Shown here piece by piece: positions 23,845-31,555 of a stretch of 64,000 nucleotides of DNA. Position numbers and translations under genes: made by a program. Origin of the DNA: Microcella alkaliphila (lineage in GTDB: Bacteria > Actinomycetota > Actinomycetes > Actinomycetales > Microbacteriaceae). The stretch is taken from the NCBI RefSeq assembly GCF_004216855.1, contig NZ_SGXT01000013.1, positions 1 through 64,000 of the forward strand, given 5' to 3'. The notes below the pieces were generated by a model. It ran no database searches. It saw only the letters and a list, made by a program, of their open reading frames with translations, and had not been told where the DNA came from. Position 1 is the stretch's first letter, and every line of letters begins with the position of its first letter.

Positions 23845-25920
23845 ATGGATCACGCTCAGCACACGCATCAGACGCGCCACGACGACGACGCGACCCACGA
23901 CGCGAGCGGCCACGCTGACCCCTCGGGACACGCCGACCACCACGACCATGTAGCGCAGTTCCGCCGACTGTTCTGGGTCAGCTTCGTGCTCGCGATCCCG
24001 ACCGTGGCCTTCAGTATGATGTTCGCCGACCTGGTCGGCTACGACCTGCCCATGGGTGGCGTGTGGGAGTGGGTCTCGCCGGTGCTCGGCGCCATCATCT
24101 TCGTGGTCGGCGGTCGCCCGTTCCTCATTGGCGCTGTCGATGAGATTCGGCGCCGCAGCCCCGGAATGATGCTCCTTATCGGCCTCGCCATCACGGTGGC
24201 TTTCCTCGCCTCATCGGGGGCCAGCATTGGTCTGCTTCCGCACGAGCTCGACTTCTGGTGGGAGCTTGCTCTGCTGGTGGTGATCATGCTGCTCGGTCAC
24301 TGGATCGAGATGCGGTCGCTGGCGCAGACCACGAGCGCTCTCGACTCGCTCGCCGCTCTCTTGCCCGATGAGGCGGAGCGCGTCGGATCCGACGGCGATA
24401 TCGAACGCGTGACGCCGGACGCTCTCCGCGTCGGTGACGTCGTCGTCGTGCGACCGGGTGCCCGCGTCCCCGCCGACGGTCGCATCGTGTCGGGCGAGGC
24501 GGAGTTCGATGAGTCGATGATCACGGGCGAGTCGCGCACCGTGCGACGCGGCGAGACGGATGCGGTCGTCGCTGGCACGGTCGCCACCGACGGCGGCGTC
24601 CGCATCGAGGTCACAGCGACGGGTGAGGACACCGCCCTGTCGGGCATTCGCAAACTCGTCGCCGACGCGCAGGCGTCGAGCTCGCGCGCCCAGCGGCTCG
24701 CCGACCGTGCTGCCGCGTGGCTGTTCTGGTTCGCCCTCGGCGCGGGGGTCATCACGGCGATCGTCTGGTCGCTCACCGGTGCCCCCGACCTCGCCGTCGT
24801 GCGCACCGTCACGGTGCTCGTGATCGCGTGTCCGCATGCGCTGGGCCTCGCGATTCCGCTCGTCGTATCGATCTCGACGGAGCGCGCCGCGCGCGGCGGC
24901 GTGCTGGTCAAAGACCGCCTCGCCCTCGAAAGTATGCGCACGATCGGGGCGGTGCTGTTCGACAAGACCGGCACCCTCACGAAGGGTGCCCCGACCGTGC
25001 TGGAGGTCGAGACGTCCGGCGGGCTGTCGGACGACGAGGTGCTGGCACTGGCAGCGTCAGCGGAAGGCGACAGCGAGCATCCCCTCGCCCGCGCGATCGT
25101 GCGTGCGGCGACCGAGCGGGGGCTCTCCGTGCCGAGCGCGACCGGGTTCCGCTCCGAGGCGGCACTGGGAGTGAGCGCGACCGTGGACGGTCGCGAAGTG
25201 CACGTCGGCGGGCCCCGCATGCTCGACGACCACAACGCGGCGCCGCTCGCGGCGACCGGGGCGTGGAGCGACGATGGCGCCATCGTGTTGCACGTCCTCA
25301 TCGATGGCGAGGTTGCGGGGGCGCTGAAGCTCGCCGACGAGATTCGCCCCGAGTCGCGCGAGGCCGTCGACACGCTGCACGCCCTCGGCATCGAGGTCGT
25401 CATGATCACCGGCGACGCGGAGCCGGTCGCGAACTCTGTCGCCGCGGAACTCGGCATCGACCGCGTCTACGCCGGGGTGCGCCCCGAAGACAAGTCGGCG
25501 AAGGTTGCCGAACTGCAGGGTGAGGGGTTGAGCGTCGCGATGGTCGGCGACGGCGTCAACGACGCCCCGGCACTCGCGACCGCCGATGTCGGCATCGCGA
25601 TCGGCGCGGGCACCGACGTCGCCATCGGGTCGGCGGGCGTCATTCTCGCGAGCGACGACCCCCGTTCGGTGCTCTCGGTGATCCGGCTGTCGCGCGCGGG
25701 CTACCGCAAGATGGTGCAGAACCTGTGGTGGGGTGCCGGCTACAACCTGGCTGCCGTACCCCTGGCGGCCGGCGTGCTGGCACCCATCGGATTCGTGCTG
25801 CCGATGTCTGTCGGGGCCGTCTTGATGTCGCTCTCGACGATCGTCGTGGCGCTCAACGCTCAGCTGCTGCGCCGGCTCGACCTCCGACCCGCCGAGAGCG
25901 TGGCCGCGCTACGCGCGTAG
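23845..25920 (+). CDS. copB: CopB-type heavy-metal P1B ATPase, probable copper exporter
   Basis: 691 residues from ATG 23845 (an upstream TTG lies inside the promoter). The N-terminus is His-rich (HAQHTHQTRHDDDATHDASG and more) and lacks a CxxC domain. The transport-site motif is CPH in VLVIACPHALGLAIPLV, the CopB signature, in place of CPC. The ATPase core has TGES, DKTGTLTKGAP, HP in SEHPLARAI, and GDGVNDAPALATADVG. CopB enzymes export copper (Cu+ or Cu2+) or silver. The CsoR-like operator supports copper. A GC hairpin follows the stop. Confidence 0.88.
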   Translation: MDHAQHTHQTRHDDDATHDASGHADPSGHADHHDHVAQFRRLFWVSFVLAIPTVAFSMMFADLVGYDLPMGGVWEWVSPVLGAIIFVVGGRPFLIGAVDEIRRRSPGMMLLIGLAITVAFLASSGASIGLLPHELDFWWELALLVVIMLLGHWIEMRSLAQTTSALDSLAALLPDEAERVGSDGDIERVTPDALRVGDVVVVRPGARVPADGRIVSGEAEFDESMITGESRTVRRGETDAVVAGTVATDGGVRIEVTATGEDTALSGIRKLVADAQASSSRAQRLADRAAAWLFWFALGAGVITAIVWSLTGAPDLAVVRTVTVLVIACPHALGLAIPLVVSISTERAARGGVLVKDRLALESMRTIGAVLFDKTGTLTKGAPTVLEVETSGGLSDDEVLALAASAEGDSEHPLARAIVRAATERGLSVPSATGFRSEAALGVSATVDGREVHVGGPRMLDDHNAAPLAATGAWSDDGAIVLHVLIDGEVAGALKLADEIRPESREAVDTLHALGIEVVMITGDAEPVANSVAAELGIDRVYAGVRPEDKSAKVAELQGEGLSVAMVGDGVNDAPALATADVGIAIGAGTDVAIGSAGVILASDDPRSVLSVIRLSRAGYRKMVQNLWWGAGYNLAAVPLAAGVLAPIGFVLPMSVGAVLMSLSTIVVALNAQLLRRLDLRPAESVAALRA

Positions 25921-25934
25921 TCACAGTCCGCGGT

Positions 25935-25976
25935 CACGGCGCCCGGTCAGCATCCGCTGAGAACCCGGGCGCCGTG
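25935..25976 (+). terminator. Stem-loop downstream of the copper ATPase gene
   Basis: CACGGCGCCCGG (25935-25946) pairs with its exact complement (25965-25976) around an 18-base loop. It lies 15 bases after the stop. No U-tract, so it may act as a pause or mRNA 3' end. Confidence 0.5.
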
Positions 25977-26002
25977 CATCCGCGGCCTTCTAGGGTGGAA
26001 CC

Positions 26003-26899
26003 ATGGCCGCCGTCACCGCACTACCCGTCGACCGCCACGTGCTCGCTGAGAGCCCCCGCTGGGATGCCGCCACCGGCACTATGAGCTGGGTCGACATCGA
26101 GGCGGGTCGCCTCATCGTCGCGCGGCCACAACCGGGCGCGCAGGTCGACATTCTGCGCACCCTCGATTTCGATGACCCGGTGGGATGCGCGTTCCGGCTC
26201 GGCGACGCCCGCTTCCTGTTGGCGCTCGGTCGCCGCCTCGGATTCGTCACCGCGGTCGGCGACGTCACGACGTCGCGCGACCTGCTGCCCGAGCACCAGC
26301 GGTTCAATGACGGCGTCATCGACCCGGCTGGCCGGCTCATCGTCGGCTCGACCGCCGTCGACCCGGCCGGGCCGCACGAGGGCAACGTGCTGATGAGACT
26401 CGAGCACGACGGCGAGGTCACGACCCTCGACACGGGGCTCGGCATCTCCAACGGCCTCGCCTTCGCCCCCGACGGCAAGACCCTGTATTCGGTCGACAGC
26501 GCCGCGGGCGTCATCTACGCGCGCGACTACGACTACGAGACCGGCACGGTTGGCGAGCGCCGCGAGTTCGTCCGCATAGACGAGGAGGGCGTCGAACCCG
26601 ACGGCCTCGCCGTTGACGCCGACGGCGCCGTGTGGGTGGCGCTGTGGGGCGGCTCGGCGGTGCGCCGCTACAGCGCTGGCGGGTCGGTCGATCGCGAGGT
26701 GTCGATCGGCGTTCCCCACGTGACGGCGCTCGCCTTCATCGGATCCGCGCTGCAGCATGCCCTCGTGACTACCGCGAGTCGTGACCTCGACGACGCGGAG
26801 CTCAGCGAGCATCCTGACGCCGGCAAAGTCTTCGTCGTCGACCTCGACGTGACCGGGCAGTACGGCTACCGGTGGCGGCCGGGGCCGCTGCCGCAGTGA
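26003..26899 (+). CDS. SMP-30/gluconolactonase-like beta-propeller hydrolase
   Basis: 298 residues. Sequence blocks typical of the family: LAESPRWDAATGTMSWVDIE, FNDGVIDPAGRLIVGS, ISNGLAFAPDGKTLYSVDS, EGVEPDGLAVDADGAVWVAL. They include the metal-binding Glu near the N-terminus, the Asn in SNGLAF and the Asp in EPDGLAVD. Such enzymes hydrolyse sugar lactones with a divalent metal. Substrate not resolved. TAGGGT ends six bases before the ATG and no ribosome-binding site exists, so it seems leaderless. It precedes the ROK regulator by 18 bases but that gene also has its own -10 box. Confidence 0.82.
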   Translation: MAAVTALPVDRHVLAESPRWDAATGTMSWVDIEAGRLIVARPQPGAQVDILRTLDFDDPVGCAFRLGDARFLLALGRRLGFVTAVGDVTTSRDLLPEHQRFNDGVIDPAGRLIVGSTAVDPAGPHEGNVLMRLEHDGEVTTLDTGLGISNGLAFAPDGKTLYSVDSAAGVIYARDYDYETGTVGERREFVRIDEEGVEPDGLAVDADGAVWVALWGGSAVRRYSAGGSVDREVSIGVPHVTALAFIGSALQHALVTTASRDLDDAELSEHPDAGKVFVVDLDVTGQYGYRWRPGPLPQ

Positions 26900-26917
26900 G
26901 CGCGCTATCGTGCCCTT

Positions 26918-28204
26918 ATGGGCGACGGTGGCCAGGCTGAACGAGACGTCGCTGAGGCGAGCCGCCGGCGCGGAACGAACTTGCCCGCGATGGCGGATTT
27001 CAACCAGTTGGTGATTCTCGACGCGATTAGGAGATCGGCCTCGGGGTTGAGCCGTGTGGAGCTCGCACTGTCCACGGGCCTGTCGGCCCAAACCGTCACA
27101 AACATCACGCGGCGGCTCTTTGCCTCAGGGTTCATCGCGGAGGCAGGTAAAGAGTCGTTTGGCCCGGGTAAGCCCCGTACTATCCTCCGCCTTCACCCCC
27201 CTGCGCTATACGCAGTAGGCGTGCACCTAGACCCGACCGTGACAACTGCTCTTCTTGTCGATCTCGCAGGAGAGCCGATGCTGGAGCGTCGCATGATGAC
27301 CCCGCTCGGGCAGGACCCCGAGTTGGCGATTGACGCGCTTGTCGCCATGGTGGAGGGCTTGCTCTCAGAGAGCGCTGTCGACCGTGCCCGCGTAACCGGC
27401 ATGGGACTCGCTGCCCCGGGGCCAATTGACCCACTCGCCGGTGCGCTCGTTGATCCGCCCCACCTGCCCGGTTGGCACAGCGTGCCGTTGCGCGACGAAC
27501 TGAGTCAGCGCCTGGGCCTCGTCACCCTGCTCGAGAAGGACGTGGCGGCCGCTACAGCAGCCGAGCTGTGGGTGGGGACGCCCGCCGCCGCGACGGGTTC
27601 GTTCGTCTTCCTGTACCTCGGCACGGGTATCGGTGCCGGGTTGGCGGTAGGTCACGAGGTCTTGCGGGGCAGTCTCGGCAACGCGGGTGAGATTGGGCAC
27701 ATCGTCGTTGAGCCCGATGGTGCACAGTGTTGGTGCGGTCTTCGTGGGTGTGTCGCGGTCACCTGCACTCCTGACGCCATCGTGCGCGACGCGATCGCGG
27801 AGCGAGTTCTGGAGCCGCTTGTCGAACCACACAACACTGTGCTTGTTGACGCGGCCTTCACTCGTCTTGCTGCGCGTGCCACGGACGGCGACGACGCGGC
27901 GAGAGCGGTCATCGACCGTGCCGCCGAGCGGTTTGCGCGTGCCCTGGCGGTGATCGCCAATCTGCTCGACCTCGATCGAATCGTGATCGGGGGGCCCGCC
28001 TGGGAACGCGTTGCGGAGCGCTTCATGACGATCGTGCCCGCCGAATTGGATCGGATGCGCGCAGCCCGAAGCATTCACCCTGTCCTCATCGAGGGCACGA
28101 CGCTAGGAAACGCGGTGGCGGCAAAGGGAGCCGCTTCGCTCGTCCTCGACAGATGGCTTTCTCCGCGTACCGAATCGTTACTTCTTCCTGTCCCAGGTGC
28201 TTGA
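26918..28204 (+). CDS. ROK-family transcriptional regulator of the mannoside locus
   Basis: 428 residues. N-terminal winged HTH (LVILDAIRRSASGLSRVELA, then TGLSAQTVTNITRRLFASGF), followed by a ROK sugar-kinase-like domain with FLYLGTGIGAGLAVG and the zinc site GEIGHIVVEPDGAQCWCGLRG plus CV. ROK regulators repress sugar genes and release DNA on binding a sugar or sugar phosphate. It precedes a sugar ABC transporter and an alpha-mannosidase, and a palindrome overlaps the promoter of the next gene, so control of that operon is very likely. TATCGT six bases before the ATG suggests a leaderless transcript. Confidence 0.85.
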   Translation: MGDGGQAERDVAEASRRRGTNLPAMADFNQLVILDAIRRSASGLSRVELALSTGLSAQTVTNITRRLFASGFIAEAGKESFGPGKPRTILRLHPPALYAVGVHLDPTVTTALLVDLAGEPMLERRMMTPLGQDPELAIDALVAMVEGLLSESAVDRARVTGMGLAAPGPIDPLAGALVDPPHLPGWHSVPLRDELSQRLGLVTLLEKDVAAATAAELWVGTPAAATGSFVFLYLGTGIGAGLAVGHEVLRGSLGNAGEIGHIVVEPDGAQCWCGLRGCVAVTCTPDAIVRDAIAERVLEPLVEPHNTVLVDAAFTRLAARATDGDDAARAVIDRAAERFARALAVIANLLDLDRIVIGGPAWERVAERFMTIVPAELDRMRAARSIHPVLIEGTTLGNAVAAKGAASLVLDRWLSPRTESLLLPVPGA

Positions 28205-28230
28205 CCGAAGTAAATCCATTCGATTTACTT
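28201..28230 (+). promoter_or_regulatory. Promoter with overlapping ROK-type operator
   Basis: TTGACC (28201-28206) and TTTACT (28224-28229) are 17 bases apart. A perfect palindrome AAGTAAATC-CATTC-GATTTACTT (28208-28230) fills the spacer and covers the -10 box, so a bound repressor would block RNA polymerase. The -35 box overlaps the stop codon of the ROK gene. Confidence 0.72.
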
Positions 28231-28304
28231 ACTGCTACGTGGCTCGCAATGGCGCGACACGGCACGCGATGGCGCGTGATTCCGAGAAGACAAAGGAGCA
28301 CCCT

Positions 28305-29672
28305 ATGCGTGCTAGAAGATCGGCCATAGCTCTCAGTGCAATCGCGGCGGGCGCTCTCGTCGGAACCGTGGGGTGCACGCCAGCGTCAGAGGGTGGAGCT
28401 GGCGAACAAACCATCACCGTCAGTTACATCCGCACCGACGCGTTCACTGCCCTGGACACGCTCTTCCAGGCGACCAAAGATCAGTTTGAAGCGGAAAACG
28501 AGGGGGTCATTGTTGACCTCCAACCCGTCTCGGCCAACGACGAGGATTACAAGACGCGGCTCGCCTTGTCCCACCGGTCGGCAAACACCGCGCCGGACGT
28601 CTTCTACCAGGACACCACGACCGTTCGCGCAGATGCCGAGGCTGGCTATCTGCTGCCGCTCGATGAGTACCTCGCCGAGTGGGACGACTGGAGCCAGTTC
28701 AGCGAGGCCGCTCAGCAGGCTGGTGTCGGAAACGACGGGCAGACCTACGCCGTCTCGTTGGGTACTGATACCCGCGGTCTCTGGTACAGCATCCCCGTAC
28801 TCGAAGCCGCTGGCATTTCTACGCCGTGGCAACCCAACACATGGGCTGACGTGTTGGCCATGGCGGAGGCCGTGCAAACGTCGGATTCTGATGCTGTCCC
28901 GTTCATGCTGTACGCGGGCACCGGCACCGGTGAAGGCTCAAACATGCAGGGCTTTTACCAGCTCCTGTACGGCACGGAACTTGGTGGTGACGCCCTCTTC
29001 GATTCCGAGTCGGCGAAGTGGGTCGTCGGTTCGCAGGGCTTCATTGACTCGCTGGAGTTTGTCCAGACCGTCTACGACGAGGGGTACGCCCTCCCCGTTG
29101 ACCGCGCACTCGACCCGAACGTGTGGCAGTCGGTCTTCGGCGAGCTCTTCCCGGGGGACGCACTCGGGGCGACGATCGAGGGTTCGTACACGCCCTCGTT
29201 CTGGGTACCGGGTGGTTCGTTTGAGTGGGACGCCTACGCCGAGAACATGGGTGTCGCAGCGTTCCCCACTCAGAACGGAGACGGTCCCGGGGTGAGCATG
29301 TCGGGAGGTTGGACACTCGCAGTGGGGGCGCAAACTGATGTGCCCGATCTGGCCTTCGAGTTCTTGACCATGGCGTTGAGCTTCGAGAACTCGCTGTCGT
29401 ACGTGAACGAGAACTCTCAGATTGCGGTGCGGGCCGACGTGGCAGCTGACCCAAGCTACATCGAGGCCAACCCGTTCGTCGAGCAGGTGACCTCTTTCGT
29501 CGAGTTCACGCACTTCCGGCCGGCGACGAGCGAGTACAACCAGATCTCTGCGGCTGTGCAGCGCGCCACCGAGGCGGTCATCACCGGCCAGGCCACGCCT
29601 GAGGAAGCGGCGGCGGAGTATGACCGTGAGGTCGAGTCCATCGTCGGTGCAGAACAGGTGATTGCAAAGTGA
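28305..29672 (+). CDS. Sugar ABC transporter substrate-binding lipoprotein
   Basis: 455 residues from ATG 28305 with AAGGAG upstream. Signal sequence of about 25 residues ends in a GTVGC lipobox. The mature part is a family 1 binding protein: ITVSYIRTDAFTALDTLF, then DVFYQDTTTVRADAEAGYLL, MSGGWTLAVGAQ and a C-terminal EAVITGQATPEEAAAEYDRE. The ligand is probably a mannoside or manno-oligosaccharide, inferred from the mannosidase gene downstream. The two permease genes follow in the same direction. No ATPase gene is present, so a shared MsmK-like ATPase elsewhere is expected. Confidence 0.85.
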   Translation: MRARRSAIALSAIAAGALVGTVGCTPASEGGAGEQTITVSYIRTDAFTALDTLFQATKDQFEAENEGVIVDLQPVSANDEDYKTRLALSHRSANTAPDVFYQDTTTVRADAEAGYLLPLDEYLAEWDDWSQFSEAAQQAGVGNDGQTYAVSLGTDTRGLWYSIPVLEAAGISTPWQPNTWADVLAMAEAVQTSDSDAVPFMLYAGTGTGEGSNMQGFYQLLYGTELGGDALFDSESAKWVVGSQGFIDSLEFVQTVYDEGYALPVDRALDPNVWQSVFGELFPGDALGATIEGSYTPSFWVPGGSFEWDAYAENMGVAAFPTQNGDGPGVSMSGGWTLAVGAQTDVPDLAFEFLTMALSFENSLSYVNENSQIAVRADVAADPSYIEANPFVEQVTSFVEFTHFRPATSEYNQISAAVQRATEAVITGQATPEEAAAEYDREVESIVGAEQVIAK

Positions 29673-29736
29673 TCGTACGCTCGAGTGGTTTGCAGCTCCG
29701 CCTTACGAACAAGGCGGCGACCGGGGACTCTCGAGC

Positions 29737-30672
29737 ATGACGCACGCACCATCCGCGGGTTCGCCGTCGCGTCAGCGGCGGAGAACCCGCGGCAGTTCGG
29801 CACTGCGTGCGCTGGTGCGCGGCGGACCCCTCGTGCCCGCCGCGATTTTGCTGGCCGTCTTCCTGATCGTGCCGATCATGTGGGCTTTCATCGGCTCATT
29901 CACCAACGCCACCCTCACCGGCGTGACCGCGACCCAGCCCGAGTGGGTGGGCACGGCGAACTATGAGCGGCTCTTCGCCGACCCCGACTTCAGCCTCTCG
30001 CTGTGGCTCACTCTCGTGTTCACCCTGGCGTCGGCTGTGATCGGTCAAAACGTCCTCGGCTTCGCGATCGCCTACCTCATGACCCGTGCCTCGCGCCGGA
30101 TCGCCGCGATTGTTGGCGGTGTCGTTGTGCTGGCCTGGGTGCTGCCCGAGATCGTGGCAGCGTTCATCGCGTACGCATTCTTCAGTCGCGAGGGGACACT
30201 GAACCAACTCCTCGGGCTCGTCGGGCTCACGGGAGACAACTGGCTGTTTATCGCTCCGATGGCGACTGTCATTCTGGCCAACATCTGGCGCGGAACGGCC
30301 TTCTCAATGCTCATCTACCGGGCGGCGCTCTCAGAGGTTCCCCCCGACTTGATGGAGGCGGCGGAAATCGACGGAGCGAACGGTTGGCAGCGGCTGGTGC
30401 GGGTCACCCTGCCCGTTCTGCGAGGCACCATCGCCACCAACCTCATGCTTGTCACCCTGCAGACCCTGTCGGTCTTCACCCTCATCTACGTCATGACCGC
30501 TGGCGGCCCGGGTAACGCTAGCGCGACCCTTCCCGTGTTCGCGTACCAAGAGGCCTTCCGCTTCGGCAGCATTGCGTACGGCACGGCAATCGCCACGGTG
30601 ATGCTGGTGATCGGCGCAGTCTTTTCCCTCGGCTACATCGCTGTCCTCCGCCGAGCGGAGGCGGACCGATGA
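29737..30672 (+). CDS. Sugar ABC transporter permease (MalF-like)
   Basis: 311 residues from ATG 29737, the first in-frame ATG; a TTG at 29662 overlapping the previous gene would add 25 residues. Six membrane segments, starting with GPLVPAAILLAVFLIVPIMW. The EAA-type loop is EAAEIDGANGWQRLVRVTLP, the contact point for the ATPase. It works with the next permease. Confidence 0.85.
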   Translation: MTHAPSAGSPSRQRRRTRGSSALRALVRGGPLVPAAILLAVFLIVPIMWAFIGSFTNATLTGVTATQPEWVGTANYERLFADPDFSLSLWLTLVFTLASAVIGQNVLGFAIAYLMTRASRRIAAIVGGVVVLAWVLPEIVAAFIAYAFFSREGTLNQLLGLVGLTGDNWLFIAPMATVILANIWRGTAFSMLIYRAALSEVPPDLMEAAEIDGANGWQRLVRVTLPVLRGTIATNLMLVTLQTLSVFTLIYVMTAGGPGNASATLPVFAYQEAFRFGSIAYGTAIATVMLVIGAVFSLGYIAVLRRAEADR

Positions 30673-31538
30673 CTACTGTCCGCCCCGTTGTCGCAACACG
30701 CCTGAGTGTCTCGTCGCCCGCCCGACGCGCATCACGCCTCTGGGCTTCTGTCGCGCTGAGTCTCGTCGCCGTGACCTTTGTGGTGCCCCTCGCGTGGATC
30801 GTTCTTGCCGCCTTTGACGCCACGGCGACATACGAAACCCGGCTACCTGATACCTGGACGATCGATAACTTTCGCGCAGTCCTGACGCCCCAGACCACGT
30901 TCATTCCCATCATGAATAGCGTGGGGCTTGCGAGCTTGACTGCGAGTCTGACAGTACTGGCATCTCTTCTCGCCGCCTATCCGCTGTCTCGATACCGATC
31001 GCGATTCCACAAAGGATTCATGTACGGCGTCCTGTTCGGCACCTGCCTCCCGATCACCGCGATCATGGTGCCCGTCTACAGCGTGTTTGTCTTCCTGGGC
31101 CTGCTTGACTCGTTCTTTGGAACGGTCCTGTTCCTCACGGCGTCGTCCTTGCCGATGGCGATATTCATGACGAAGAACTTCATGGATGCGGTACCCGTGG
31201 CGCTGGAGGAAGCCGCCTGGATCGACGGCGCATCCGCCATGAAGGCCCTGGGCACGGTCGTGGTTCCCTTGATGCGGCCGGGGATCGCCGTCGTCTTCGT
31301 CTTCGTTTTCCTGCAGGCCTGGGGCAACTTCTTCGTGCCGTTCGTGTTGCTCTTCTCGCCAGAGAAGCAGCCAGCAGCCACGAGCATTTACACCTTTTTT
31401 GGCCAGTTCGGCTCGATCGCCTATGGCCAGTTGGCCGCATTCTCGATGCTCTATTCGCTTCCGGTCATTGTGCTGTACGTGTTGGCCTCCCGCCTCATCG
31501 GCGGGTCGTTCGCGCTTGCCGGCTCGGTCAAAGGCTGA
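30669..31538 (+). CDS. Sugar ABC transporter permease (MalG-like)
   Basis: 289 residues, overlapping the previous stop in ATGA. Membrane segments begin at LWASVALSLVAVTFVVPLAW. The EAA-type loop is EEAAWIDGASAMKALGTVVV. The C-terminus AGSVKG is typical of carbohydrate permease partners. Translationally coupled with the MalF-like subunit and followed after 17 bases by the mannosidase gene. Confidence 0.86.
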   Translation: MTTVRPVVATRLSVSSPARRASRLWASVALSLVAVTFVVPLAWIVLAAFDATATYETRLPDTWTIDNFRAVLTPQTTFIPIMNSVGLASLTASLTVLASLLAAYPLSRYRSRFHKGFMYGVLFGTCLPITAIMVPVYSVFVFLGLLDSFFGTVLFLTASSLPMAIFMTKNFMDAVPVALEEAAWIDGASAMKALGTVVVPLMRPGIAVVFVFVFLQAWGNFFVPFVLLFSPEKQPAATSIYTFFGQFGSIAYGQLAAFSMLYSLPVIVLYVLASRLIGGSFALAGSVKG

Positions 31539-31555
31539 GCCCCGAAAGGACCCCC

